Shown here in pieces: positions 1 to 13,000 of a DNA stretch of 64,000 nt. This DNA comes from Eucalyptus grandis (lineage: Eukaryota > Streptophyta > Magnoliopsida > Myrtales > Myrtaceae): the NCBI RefSeq assembly GCF_016545825.1, contig NC_052621.1, forward strand, positions 4,860,199-4,924,198, read 5' to 3'. The position numbers were made by a program, and so were the translations under genes. The notes beneath the pieces were generated by a model. The model was not told the origin of the DNA. It made no database searches and worked only from the letters and a program-made list of their open reading frames with translations. How positions within the stretch are numbered: the stretch's first letter is position 1; every line of letters starts with the position of its first letter.

Positions 1-2725
1 TAAGTGACCGAAATGACTCTGGCTAGGAGAAAGGTAAACTAAATGAAATAAACACTCTTGTTTCTTATTATGCTTTTAGGTTTCAGCGGTAAAATTAGAA
101 CACTTTAGTTCAGGTGGGATTGACAAGACTAAATGTTACAGTATTTATTAATTTAAATGTGAGCCCAATTTTGTATTTTTCAATTTATTCCAATTCATTG
201 CTCACACTATAGGGTTTTGACTAAACGACCTGACATTTTTATCTCATTTGATATATATGTATGTATATATATATATGTATGTACATATATATTAATTAAT
301 GGGCAGTTATCATGTAATATCAGTATAGAAAACACACTATCTAGTTTTGAGGGGTATTGGCTAGTGGAACGAGACGCTCAGATATGGTGATTCCATAAAT
401 CGATTTTCCATATCCATTCAAGGTTTTGGGGTTTTTGCATATGTAGATTTTTATCAATGGCTAAAGATATGTCGATCCTTTATGTTTTCGCAAAATCGTT
501 CCCGATTATGCACGTATTTGTTTGTGAATAATAAATCGGGTTCATTAGTTTTTCTCTAGACTTAGTCTAACACTTATAACATTTCGGAAGTTTCCTTCTT
601 GAAAATCGACTGAAATACATATCGTTCTTAACCCTAGACGCAGAAGTTCATCTAGGGTTACTGATCCAGAGCAAACTAGCACCATCCTGGATGCTTCAGG
701 TAAATCTTACTTTTCTGCTTAGAATAATTAATCTTCCACAAGTTGTCGGCAGAACGTTGAAACTTTTCAGCAGCTATCCATCACTTAAAGGACTGAGATC
801 GCGTGGAATTCAACTTAGAATAGTTAATGTGACAGCGATGGATTTAATTTAGAATTGTAACAACTAAGAACCCTGGACGTGTTCGAGGAGAAACCTGATT
901 AAATAGAATTGGTCATGTGTTTAGGGGCTAATTCGGGCCGCCCAGAACTTTGTGCTCGAATCCTGAATCGACCTTCTCACTCAGGCCAAAACTGGGTTTC
1001 ATAAAATAAGATTAACAAAAAGTTCCGAGTTGCAATTTACGTTGGTGACGGATTCCATGTATAGATGGAGAAATTGATGCATCCATTTGAAATTTGAAGA
1101 GACATTTCTTCGCCGATTGAGCTACTTTATTTTCAAGAAGGATGCCCACTTGAGATTATGTTCACTTTAGATTCGAAAAAAGATTTTACAAAGTCATTCA
1201 TTAATAATGTGATCATTAGAATCTTCATGATTCGAGACACGCTTAAAAAGTTATCATCTTTTGTTGGTAAAAAGAAAAGGGTGAAATTCCCTACTTTTTT
1301 TATGTGCCATTAACTTGACCTAATAAAAAGTTGTGAAAACAATACTTTTGGTTCACAAAGTAATGTTCACCCTTGCAAAAATTTCTTGAATTCTACACTT
1401 TTAGTGTGAACGTGTGGTGCACAATAGGAACATTTGTTTGGATAAACCTTACAAATGGATAGTCAATTCCACATTGCCCGGTCATGCATGGTAAGTATAG
1501 TTAATGAACTTAGTGATTTTATAGTTCCTTGATTTAAGTTTTTGATTAAAATTGAGTCTAGGATCATTCAGGATTTCTAATGAGCTAGGTCTTTAGCTTC
1601 CTTTCGTTATCTATCCTATGAGGGTTGCAATTTCCAATAGATATAATTATCTTGCCCACGGTTGGGTAGATAATTCCTAACACCCTGTTAACGGACCAAG
1701 CAAATTTTAGTACTAAACCCAACTTTGGACACAGTAAAGCAAAACATATGTCATTTTTTTGCAAATCACATTAGCTATGAAATCAATCTAAAAGTATCTT
1801 TATAATTAAAGATCATTTGTGCCGAAGTAAAATACCAAAAAAGAGCACCTTTAAGAAGCTTGTAATAATTTGATCAGTATAAAACACAAGCTGAATTCTT
1901 ACTGGCCTCATTTTCCATTTCTAATAATTCCTTTCTCTAACTAGACAATGAATTCTAAGAATGATTTATAAAATAAATCTTATAAAAGAATAACCTCGAA
2001 ATACTTGTTAATTAACCAATTAAGAAAAAAATTAAAAAAAATAATGTATTTCCTTTTCTTGTATTATGGGCAATTAATGTTTTGAAAATTGAAACTTTTC
2101 TTATTAAATGTATAAGTTAATATCACTAAAAATCCTAAACTGGTATCGTAACAAAATTACCCCGAACTAATTTTTTTACGACTAAAAACCCTAAATTGGT
2201 ACACTCGCGACAAATTTACATTTCGTTTAGTTTTCGTTAAATTTTACCATTAAATTGTTGAGTTGAATGACATGTAACAACTATTGGATATACTAATTTT
2301 GGGGTTTACTCTCTATTTGTCATAGATGTACTGGTTTGTAATTATTAGTGGCATTAATTCAATTTCATGAAAATTAACAGAGAGTAAATTTATCATAAAT
2401 GCACTAATTTGGGTTTAGTAATAAAAAATTTTAGTTTGTAATAAATTTATCACAAGTGTACTGGTTTGAAGTTTTTTATAATCGAAAAATTAGTTTAACG
2501 TAAATTTACTACAAGTATACCAATTTGAAATTTTTTATGATATTAATTTAAAATATATTGAAAATGTATTCTAAAAGTACCCATAATAACGCATACCTTT
2601 AATAATTGAATACTGATTGACCAAAAAAAGAAAAAAAAGAATACCGAGTGTGGCTCACTTATTTTAAGACTAGGTATTGTATGAAAAAGTCATTGAGTAT
2701 ATCAGTTTTGTACATCGAATTATAC
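1..2725. repeat. Duplicated unit, copy I (3' part, cut by window edge)
   Basis: Apart from the LTR at 134-572, this stretch aligns by eye with about 4960-6840 (copy II) and with 45970-46101 plus 62902-64000 (copy III). Shared landmarks are a run beginning 'cataacatttcgg' or 'cttataacatttcgg', a segment reading 'gagcaaactagcacca', and a block around 'gagaaattgatgcat'. Copies I and III are closer to each other than to II. I see no convincing coding exon: short frames are interrupted and not conserved in phase between copies. An AT/TATG microsatellite-like run lies at about 245-295 inside the LTR. The function of the unit is unknown; it may be flanking sequence of a tandemly duplicated locus. 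Confidence 0.7.
134..572 (+). mobile_element. Solo LTR of a copia family
   Basis: The segment starts TGTTACAG and ends TCTAACA. It matches, end to end, the LTRs at 46107-46553 and 62440-62896, which belong to a copia element. The right flank is CTTAT (573-577) and the left flank CTAAA (129-133), an eroded 5-bp target duplication. The corresponding position in copy II (5102-5106, CTTAT) has no insertion, so the boundary is supported by an empty site. No internal copia sequence is present, so this is a solo LTR, presumably left by LTR-LTR recombination. Confidence 0.85.
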
Positions 2726-5700
2726 CTCCCAAAGTGCATGCATTTGCACAATATTTGCACTTTCCCAAATGAATGCAAATTTCCTTTTTTATCGCAATAA
2801 AATCTAGATAGTCAAGTGGCCAATATTCAACTCCAACCACGAGTGGCAAACACGTCTAAAAAAGACAAAAAAGCATCGTTATCAAAAGCTGTGTAGGATT
2901 CCTTTATTGGCTAATACCAGGGGAGGATTGATTCAAGATTTCAAAAGGTTGAGTCTTCCATAATTGAAGGACTTTTCACGTTTCAAGTGTTTCTAACACG
3001 TTCGATTTGAGCATATTATACAAGCGAGCCCACTAAAAAGCATTTTCACATTGGCAAAAGTCTAGTTTTGTGGACCTTCATCTTGAATTCCCTTTTTAAT
3101 TCACCTTGAAATTAGATTAGTTGCCAAACAAGAATCACAATAGAATGTTTTGATAGTCGATTTCGCAAATATGAAAATTGTAATCTCCTTGATTCTAGTT
3201 GCTGAAATAATTTGTTTTTCATGAAAAAAAATTAGGCACCAACTTACTTTGATGTTTTTGTCCTGTATTTGCTATTAAATTAGAATTATCCCAAATAATA
3301 CCGAGCAAACTTTAATATTTCAAGCGTCAAGCTGGGAGTGGACATCTGTGCTATGGGAGAAACCTGCTTCTATGGTTGGGAGTTCTTGATAATGAGAGGC
3401 CGAGCAGCCCCCTAAAGCTCATCATCAAGCCTTAGCTCGAGTCCTGTATTTAGTAATTTCTGAACAGGTCTCTGCAAGTCAATGACGTCCAATAGAGCCC
3501 TTGAAAGGATGAACTGCCCATGGCACCTAGTGTGTTGGATTCAGAAGCATCCACGTCCTTCCCCAAGCTGGAGGAATAGCTTCGACGACAGCAGATAGGG
3601 TTGAGGTTTGTTTGGCATCTATGCCTTTCTGCCCTCCTGGATGCTTATGGTGTGCATGGCTCTTGGTTTGACAAATTCGCCTCCACTTTACTTCAAAAGT
3701 TATTCACTTTTCGTATTTAGTAAAGAATGAACTTCTACACGCAAACATACATACGTATACACACACATATTGTGTCACGATTTGCCAGAGATCGTTTTTT
3801 TTTTTTTTTTTTTTTTTGACAATTTTTTGAGGAATGGTTTCTCAGAAATAGATAATCACAAAGTTGCCAAACAGAAAATATAAACTTTAGCCTAATTTTA
3901 TTTTTTAGTAATTATCTATTACAACACTTAATAAAGAATAAAACATGTATTGTGTCATGACATAATCTTGACCATAAAATGGGCATATCAGGAACAGCAA
4001 TCCAAGAACGTGACCACTTTTTGTCAAAATTTCCAAAACAAAGAAATGTTTTATGTCAGTTTTTGGAAATATCCTCGTATCTTCCTTCTGCTGTCTTCCC
4101 GGGGAACACCGAACGTGTTTTGACTTTCCTAACTTTCCATGGGAATTTAAAATGATAGCAGTTCCTGATACGTGACCATACAATATGCTATTTCTATTGC
4201 ATAATAATTACCACCAGCCAGTCATTTGAATAATTTTTTTGTTTCTCATTTTCATTATCGAAATAATGATTCTCCACTAATAGAGTTCATGATGGAGACA
4301 TCCACCGAAAGTGGAAATTTGACTATCTCCTTGTGGCAAAAAAGAAAAATGAAAAAGAGAAATAACAAAGGTAGGAATAAGCCCAAGTATGGAATGTCTG
4401 TAATAGTTAATCGTGTTAAACATAATTGAGTCTTGCTTGCAGATTGATGAGAAAATTATGGTGATCCGAGAGGAAAATGTAGGTATGTCGGTTCCTCATT
4501 TACTTTCCTTTTGGCTTTTTTTCTTTCGTCATTAGCAAATTTACTGGTTGTGTTTGGATTAGCTTTTACAATTTTACTTTTTATTTTTCTGTACAATCAA
4601 AATTTTATGGTGTGCGCATACTACAAGCAGTTTCTCTTCTTTCTTTTATATCTCAAGCCCTATCACATTATTAAAAAAAAAAGAGTTATTGAGAGATATC
4701 AAATCAAATGAGAGTAGATTGTCTAGATGAAACATTACAATTGATGATCACGCACTGTCAATCGATCACAATGATTAATCGTTGCTATAATTACAGATTC
4801 TTGACCTTAGAGATGGTGGAGGCACCGAAAGATATATAGTGTTGAATGGTGAAAATACATGAAAGACAAAGAAAGAAGTAGGAAAGTTCTTAAAATGAGT
4901 ATGCAGCCGATTTCTTAAATAAGCAATGATGCATCTCGAATTGTTTGCTAGTCATCTAGCATAACTTCAACGTAAGTCAAATTAAAAAAATGACTTTGGC
5001 CAGAAGAAAGGTAAAGCAAATGCAATGTGTTTCTTGTGTGATTTTCAGGTTTCAGCTTTAGGTAGAAACACTTTAGTTCACGTGGGGTCGACAGGAAAGA
5101 CCTTATAACATTTCGGAAGTTTCCTTCTTTGAATATTAAATAAAATTGCATATTATTTTAATTCTAGATGCAGAAGTTCCTCCGCTCAAACCAAATTAGA
5201 CGGGACTTTAGTTCGATTTACCTTTCTCTTTTAATTGACCTAGAAGTAAACTAAAAGCGTTTTGATCCCGAGGAAACTAGCACCACCCTTCATGCCCCAA
5301 GAAAATCAAACTTTCCTGCTTAAAATAATCAATCCGCCACAAGTGGGGCTATAGCGTGTGATTTAATGAAGATGACTGGTGAAGGCGGCAGAAGGTTGAA
5401 ACATTTTAGTATCACTAAAGATGCTGAGATTGCATGGAATTCGACTTGGGACAGCTAGCATGACAGCAATGGGCGATGCTCACTTTTTGATGTGTTCAAG
5501 CAAAACTCTACGTGTTAGAGTAGAATGGGTAACGTGTCTAGTGGCTCATTGGCGAACGGTTTCCTTCCATTGTGCCCTAACCGATTTGCTCACTCAGGCC
5601 AAAAATGGGTTCATATGAGTTGCAATGTACATTAGTCAAGGATTCTACGTATGGAGGGAGAAATTGATGCATTGATTCGAGGTTTGAAGGGATGTCTCTA

Positions 5701-6870
5701 GTCGATTGAGCTTCTTAATTTCCAAGACGAATACCCCACTGACACCATGTTCTCCTCGGTTCAAGAAAAGAATTTATAAACTTAGTCTATGGATGGTGTG
5801 ATCGTTAGAATCATTGTAATGCGAAATATGACGAGGGAGGTATATGCTTCCATGGATCCAAGATAAAGTGAAATCAATTACTTCTTTACATGTCATTAGC
5901 TTGACCTAGTATGGCAAATTGCGAAAACAATACTTTCCATTCAGAAAGTAATATTTACCATGCAGATTTCATGCGGTCTAAACTTTTAAAGGGAACTTGT
6001 GGTACATAATAGGAAATTTGTCTACATAAACTCCAAATGAATTGTCCATTGCTCATTACATGGTTATGCGTGGTTCAAAAGCATAGTTGATGAACTTAGT
6101 GATTATATAGCTCCTAGATTTAAAATTGATTCAATCGAGTTTACCTATGCATCTTTTTGTTGACGCCCGATAATTAGGATTTCTAATGAACTGGATCTTT
6201 GGCTTCCTTTCATGATCTCTCCTATGCAGGGTGCAATTCCCAATAGAAATAACTATCTTGCCCCAATTGGGTATTGATAATTCCTCATACCCAATTCTCA
6301 ATTTTAGTATTAAACCCAACTTTGAACACAGTAAAGCAAACACATATATCAGTTTTGTCAAATCACGTTAGCTATGATGAAATCAATCCAAAAGCAGCTT
6401 TTTAAAAAAAATAACAATAAAGAGCATTTATGTTAAATAAAAAACTGAGAAGAAACATCTTTATGAAGCATGCGATAATTTCATCAATAGAAAACACCAA
6501 TTTGAATTCTTGATGAGTCCTTTTTCCGTTTCTCTAACTAGACAATGAATTCTAATGATGATTTATAAAACAAATTTTGATAAAAAAGTACCGCGGAAGC
6601 ACTTGTTGATCAATCAATTAGAAATGTCTGTAGTAATAAATGAATTGCTTTTATGGTGCTGTGTATAATAAATGTTTTGAAAATTAAAGTAGTCCTTATT
6701 AATTATAGGGACAAGTATCTTGAAAATACTCATAATAAGACCCTTATAAAATGGATGCCCTGATAATGTAGCGTACTTTTATTAATTGAATTTTGAATGT
6801 GACTAACTTATTTTGAGGGCTGCTTGTCGTTTGACAAGGTCATTTACTGCATCGAATTTGTACATCAAAA
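2726..6870. repeat. Duplicated unit, copy II
   Basis: The left half (about 2730-4950) aligns with 43340-45960 of copy III and the right half (4950-6840) with copies I and III. The unit holds a long poly-T run at about 3790-3818. It also has a private segment at about 3325-3680, absent from copy III, and the empty CTTAT site at 5102-5106 where the other two copies carry an LTR element. Short frames (for example 4226-4429 plus and 3905-4183 minus) are partly matched in copy III, but as DNA similarity and not as conserved reading frames. I do not recognise a gene here. Confidence 0.7.
3325..3680. other. Segment private to copy II
   Basis: Copy III goes directly from sequence equivalent to about 3320 to sequence equivalent to about 3685 (near 43910-43940), so this ~350-bp stretch is either an insertion in II or a deletion in III. 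It is more GC-rich than its surroundings. On the minus strand one frame stays open for a few dozen codons. No terminal repeats or target duplication were found, and no protein family is recognised. Confidence 0.35.
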
Positions 6871-7392
6871 TCCTTAAGAGTCCTTCCGGTGGAACTGTGG
6901 TTGAGTTGTAGTTCTATCGTGCTATATAGATACTTGTGCTGTGAAGTCTTGGACCTTGAGCATTGAATTTATAAATTATATCAAACCCTTTTATACTTCA
7001 AGTCATTGCCTTCCTTTTCGCAGCTAAAAATCGTCGGGGAAGAACTTCTGCGGAGAGGCGTTGGCCATTGCCCCCTTCACGTAACACACTGTGTCTAGTC
7101 CTTCACATAACCGCGTTGATGGTGCCATGAGTGCGAGAGTTTGAAAAAGGCACTAAGTCATCACTTCACTCGTCTTGGTCTCCTCTCTCTCCTGCACTCT
7201 CTCCTTCCATAGCCCTACGTCATCTCAACACATTCTCCTCCTACGCAGATCCCTATATATACATAGCTGACTTGCTAAATAGAACATCTTGCCACACCCA
7301 ACTAACACTTCATCTCATCACAGTGTTCAACAACATAGAATCTTTCACCGCTGATCCAACTCGAAACCCTAGGACACACAAAACAACCAGAC
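6871..7392 (+). promoter_or_regulatory. NAC gene promoter and 5' leader, TATA box at 7254-7263
   Basis: A TATA box (TATATATAC) lies 130 bp upstream of the NAC start codon, followed by an A/C-rich leader typical of a plant 5' UTR. That would place the transcript start near 7285-7295 and give a leader of about 100 nt. Upstream, from 6870 to 7130, sequence similarity to the duplicated unit ends. Pyrimidine-rich stretches occur at 7170-7215. No specific transcription-factor site is claimed. Confidence 0.6.
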
Positions 7393-8516
7393 ATGGAGTA
7401 TCCGACAGGTTTCAGGTTCTATCCTACCGAGGAAGAGCTTATCTCGTTCTACCTGCACAACCAGCTTCACGGCCTTAAGCAAGACAAGATTCACCGTGTC
7501 ATCCCAGTCCTCCACATTTTCGACACTGAGCCATGGAATCTCCCACGTAAGACACAATCCGCCTGCGCATGCACCCATTTCTTTCACATCCCCTACATAA
7601 ATTAAATCGTGCACTGAAATTGGGATCTTGAATATTTCAATTGCGCATATCAGCAAACTTTCTTTTCCCCACATTTTCTCTGGTGAATTTGTGTTGCAGA
7701 GCTTGCTGGAGAGCTGTGCAGAGAAGACAGAGAGCAGTGGTTCTTCTTCGCACCCATGCAGGAGAGGGAGGCCAGAGGAGGACGGCCCAGCCGGAGTCTG
7801 GCCACCGGCTACTGGAAGGCCACCGGGTCTCCTGGCTACGTCTACTCACCTGACAACAAGGTGATCGGCGTGAAGAAGTCAATGGTTTTCTATGTGGGAA
7901 AGGCTCCCAAAGGACGAAAAACGCAGTGGAAATTGAACGAGTACAGGGCCATTGAACTGTCACCGACCAATCCCAATTCATCAAGCAGTAACATTTCTAT
8001 TCCTAAGGTGAACGCGCTGTGTGAATTTTTGGACCTTTATTTCAATTATTCAAATATAGAAAGGATGAAATACCTCTGCGTGCATGACACCTAGATCATC
8101 CCATCACTTCGAATAATCGTTCTAGTTTAGATTTTTTGCCATTCCTACGCAGGTGCACACTCTGTCTTTAGTTTAGTTTCCACTTGAACTTTCTCAGAAA
8201 TATGCAACAATCATTCTCTGCGTTTGCTTTTCTTGAAATAATATACTTACAGCTGAAGCGGGAATTTACGCTGTGTCGAGTGTATGTGGTATCTGGGACC
8301 TCTCGAGCATTTGATCGCCGACCACTGGAAGTGGTGGCTGGAGAGACAACAATCCAGGGGGGTGGCTGTGCTGCTAGCAGCGGAGGCAGAGGCGCTGGAT
8401 GTGCAGATGTATCATCGTCAGGATTAGTAGCAGGCGATGTAGGAAGTTCCAATCAATGGGAGACGGCAAGTTTGGAAGAACCAATGTGGGATTGGGACCA
8501 GCTGAATTGGCTCTAA
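7393..8516 (+). CDS. NAC090: NAC-domain transcription factor, NAC090/NAC061-like (3 exons)
   Basis: Exons are 7393-7546, 7700-8007 and 8253-8516, giving 241 residues. Introns have GT-AG ends (7547-7699, phase 1; 8008-8252, phase 0). The start was chosen because the protein then begins [16 protein letters not shown], the canonical NAC subdomain A. The rest of the NAC domain follows in order: HRVIPV (B), EQWFFFAP and GYWKATG with [14 protein letters not shown] (C and D), and a subdomain E ending LCRVY across the last junction. The C-terminal tail is short (~85 residues), with SRAFDRRP and a final [12 protein letters not shown], the features I associate with the Arabidopsis NAC090/NAC061 group. 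NAC proteins bind DNA as dimers in the nucleus; members of this group are linked to senescence and salicylate responses. The frame has no lesion. The ortholog name is an inference; the family call is firm. Confidence 0.93.
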
Positions 8517-10001
8517 CTTTATGTAGCAGTACTCCGATGATGAAGTGAGCTTCTCCGAATATCAATCTTTGTACGCTGATGGCCGATGTGTTGAAGAGCT
8601 TGAGACTCGTGGTTTGTAAGAAAATCATTTGATCAAGATTGAACACCACAGTCAATCTTGAACAAATTTTAGAAAATTAGGGTCAGTAAAATGTTGGAGC
8701 ATCTTGTAAAATAATAAGGAATAAGTGAGATATTTGCTGTTATGTTTGTACATAGTTCGGTTGCATTTTCGCCCTGCACTCCATTTTAAAAAAGAACATT
8801 ATTAGTAAAAAAATCATTGCATTTCCATTAAGTACTAACTCATGTAACATAATTAATAAATTAGTAGGATGGGTGTTTATATCAATATTCTTAAAGAGTA
8901 ATTAAACATAACAATATTGCACAACTAAAAAGCAAATATATTTATGCATTCCATCTCATACTCTAGCTCTACCGTTTATTTTCTCATCAAAATGTCTGAA
9001 AGAAAGGATACACAATCATAAACGAGTAATAAGTGTCTTATATTTATTAGCACATGTGTGGTTATTCAAAGAAATATTAAAGGGTATCATGTATCTTTGT
9101 GTGACATTTCCCTGCAGAGTGAAGGATATGACCATGTACCTTGTAGCCATTTTATACTTTCAAACTTTTAAAACTTGGAACCTAGTCCTTAATATTTAAA
9201 ACCCGTCCTAGAACTACTCAGCCATGCCAATTTTGTAGGTTCTCTTGCAAAAACACTAATTATGATGGTTCATATTGCATTATGTGCGCAAGTGTAATTG
9301 GATATTCTTCCAAGGTTTTTTTTTCGTTAGAAATTTGCTTTATGTCCTACTTGAATAAATGAGGAGAAGTATATAAGCGGAGGAATAGTTCCTATTACAT
9401 AATCTGCGAAAATCTTTTGGACAAACCACTTACATTAATTTACTATCCAAATTCAAGTTTATAAAGGTAACTAGTAAAAAATAAATAAATTACACTACCT
9501 TTGTACCTTGTATAAGTCCAAAAGAGAATGTGAAGCTAAACCAAAGTATACACATAGTTCACTGATCCATATAATATACTAACTTTAGGTTTTCTCCTTG
9601 ATTGAGGTCTACTTATCCCAAGTATTTATATATAAAAATATAGAAATATTGTATTCTAAATGAGTTCATATTATGATGACAATTAGTGCATATAAATTGC
9701 AATAATTTTTATTTAATTACTTTTTTTTGTCGATTTTATTGTAACTCTTACTCTTAGACTTTTGCCTTGCCTGCGCGCAGGTTGTGGGATTCGAAACCCA
9801 CACTTGAAGGGATACAGGTCTATGGGGCATGAATAAGAGCATGATCAATTTTATTAATCAAATTGCAAGGAAAATTTCACAGTTCTTCCTGCAATTCATC
9901 AATTAGAAATGTAGGAGGAGCAAAAACTATATTCCATTCTATCGTTAATAAGATAAAGTCTCTAATATCTAACATCATCAAGAGTCTTATAAAAAATTGT
10001 G
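8517..10001. other. NAC 3' UTR and AT-rich intergenic DNA
   Basis: The first ~200 bases probably form the NAC 3' UTR; A-rich motifs such as AATAATAAGGAATAAG at about 8710-8726 could serve for polyadenylation. The remainder is AT-rich with no open frame of note. At about 9772-9815 a tRNA-like T-arm (GTGGG ... CCCAC around ATTCGAA) appears, possibly a worn SINE, but no body or tail could be defined. Confidence 0.5.
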
Positions 10002-10006
10002 GATAA

Positions 10007-13000
10007 TGTCACACCCCGAACCCCGAGCGCGCGCACATCCCACTGCGGTCGTTCAAATGCGACATTCCCAGGTAGTGTCGCCGACCCCATTCATTTATTA
10101 TTGCGCAAGCGGAACATATTATAAAACCCCTGACAATAAAATACGGGATAGAAAAGCAGGAAACAATTTCACAACCAATCACTTACATAAACCAACGGAG
10201 TTACAGACAAAGGCCTACAGCCAAAAGTCTACAAAGGACCGGCTCTTAAAAATGAACTGTCCTACGACCTACAAGTCGGACACGCTCTCCAATCCTTATG
10301 ACTTCACCTCTGCAACTCCTCAAGGCCAACCAAAGCTATCTGACCGCTCCGTCAACCAGGGACCTGAAATTTTAATCCCACAACCGGGATGAGACGATGT
10401 CTCAGCAAGTTCAACCCCCTAAACCCCTATTAGAAAGAAAATACGCCTCAGGTGGCCTAGCCACATCACACAGAAGACTTACCTCGCCTCAGCCTTCATC
10501 TGCAGGTTAGCACAATTTATATAATTCCACCACGTGAAATTTTAGTAACTCAACAACGAAGGCACAATCACATCATCATAACAATTCAACCACTTGGATC
10601 GTCTCAGCGATCAATCGACTCGGCCGATTACATGTCATTCTAGCAAATCAATCATTGCTCTCAATCCCGGCCTTATAGGAAGGTTTAACAATCGGGGCAA
10701 TCACGGCCCCACTCACGCACGACCGTAATCAGGTGGTAATTCACGGCCTCATCAGGCACGACCTCTAATAGGTGGTTTATCACGGCCTCACTAGGCACGA
10801 CCTCTCATAGGTGGTTTATCACGGCCTCATCGGGCACGACCTCTCATAGGTGGTATTTCACGGCCTCATCGGGCACGACCTCTTATAGGTGGTATTTCAC
10901 GGCCTCATCGGGCACGACCTTTCCTAGGTGGTTTATCACGGCCTCATCGGGCACGACCTTTCCGAGGTGGTTTATCACGGCCTCACTGGGCACGACCTCT
11001 AATAGGTGGTCAATCACAGCCAATCTCCCATCAATTTCTACACTTAGGATTTTATAAAGAGTCCCTATATATCACAATCACACTCAATTTGCCACAACCA
11101 ATCATCAATATCAAATTCTAAATACACAGCAGCGATCAGCACGAAATTATGGGAGAATACGGTTCCAAAATAATTTTTAGAATTTATTAAATAATTAAAT
11201 TTATTCCGAAAATTAATTAAATAATAATATCCATATATTTCACGGCCCACACTCAATTTATAACATTCAATCATCAATTTCAAAATCCGACTACACAAAG
11301 AACGACCGCACGAAATTATGAGAATTTAAGGTCTCGACAAAATTTTCGGAATTTAATAAATAATTTAATTTATTCCGAAAATAATTAAATAATAATATTT
11401 TATTAATTTCGAATATTAAAATATTATTTAATTATTCAATAATTTCGAGATATTTAAATAAATCAAACAGCAAATTCCTTTTTGTCACATCAAGGTTTAT
11501 ACTAATATAAACACTCACTTAACCTTAAATTAAACACCATTTAAGTTAATCAAACACCTTAATATAATCTACACTTAAATAAATTAAACTAACCACCTAA
11601 TAACACTTAATATAAACTAAGCACCCATAAAGCATCATTAACCGTCTAAGCGAGGTTTAGTGAGTTAAACTCACCGGATTAGCGAGCCGAGCGAACCAAA
11701 ACGACGGGGACGACGCGAGGATCGACTTTCCTCAAAGCGGGCCGAGCATCCGAGCTCGGGAAGGCGGCCAAAACGGGCCACGAAGGGGTTGAGAAACCCA
11801 TTTTCTGTCTTCTCGGTTCGCTGCTGGAAGGGGCGGAGATGGGCGGTTCGGGCGGCGGTTCGGGCGGCGGTTCGGGCGGAGAAACGGCGGAGGAAGGAGG
11901 TGGCAACTCTGGCGGTGACTCATGGCAGCTAGGGGGGGCTTCCGGCGACGTGCGGTGGCTCCAAACAGCAGCTGGACGGAGGGCTAGAGGCTCGGGGTTG
12001 CACGGGCAGCGGCGGGGCGGCGAGCCGGCGTGCGGGGCGACGCGCGCGAACGAGCGGCGAGCTGCGACGGCGAAGACGGTGTGCGAGCGGGTGGTCGGTT
12101 GGGCGTGAGAGCAGGCTGGCGAGTTGCTGGTTGATCTTCGCTCTTTGCCGGCGCGGCGACGGAGGGGCCGAGCGGAGGGAGAGAGACGGTCGCGGGGCTG
12201 GTAGGTGCGGGACGACGCGGCTGCACTGGCGGCTTGGCACGACGACGACGGACAGCGAGGGAGGAGGTGCACGGCTGGTCGGTCGACGGGCGGCTCCCCT
12301 TCGCCGGTTCTCTCTCTCCCCTCCTCTCTCTCTCCTTCCCAAGGTTGAAGATGAAGTGAAAGCCCACCTTTTCAAGAGCCAATCTCCACCGTCCATTTGT
12401 CAAGATCTCAACCCTTGGCCTCAACCACCATGACATCATCCTATGTCATCTTCCACTCACTCAAACCCCCTCCCATAACTTCTCCAATGGTTGCACTTTC
12501 ATTTTCCGCCGGGTCCAATTCTTGTACATCCAATTTCTTCAATTTCCATCAATTCTCTTCCAATTGAGTTCAAATTGAAGTCCATAAAATTAATCCAATG
12601 TCACCACACTTCAATTCACATCTTCACTTGTCCGTAGAGCCATTAAGTCCCAAAAGCACGACCAAAAGCGGGCTTACTAATTTCTCGAGCCAAATTAGCC
12701 ATACCTTGATTAATTTGCCGAAAAACTCGGCTTGTATGAAAAATCTTCCGAAGATGAATTAATGATCCTAAAACGATTTGTGACACACCCAGACTTCCAA
12801 TTTCTAAATTCCATCTCAATTCCACTGTTAATTTCACTTTGGCACGATACTAGTACGGCCCAACCTACCGGGTAGCCTTTAGAAATTTTCATGCATTTGA
12901 CCTGTGGTTGATCATCTCAAGCCACAATGTACATCTTTGAAACATTGGCGACTTTCGGTCGTTGGGGTAATCTCAAGGTTTCAAATACGAACACAGGGTA

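Noticed and set aside
3790..3818. Poly-T run as the tail of another retroposon
   Set aside because: No recognisable element body and no flanking direct repeats were found next to it.
7369..7984. Minus-strand frames across the NAC exons
   Set aside because: They are shadows of the NAC coding sequence; the plus strand has the NAC motifs and proper splice sites.
9772..9815. tRNA gene
   Set aside because: Only a T-arm-like hairpin with an eight-base loop is seen; no acceptor, D or anticodon arm could be placed. At most a worn SINE.
11679..12439. Long overlapping Pro/Arg/Ser- and Gly-rich frames on both strands
   Set aside because: They overlap in several phases in a CpG-rich part of a solo LTR, the signature of base composition and not of coding.
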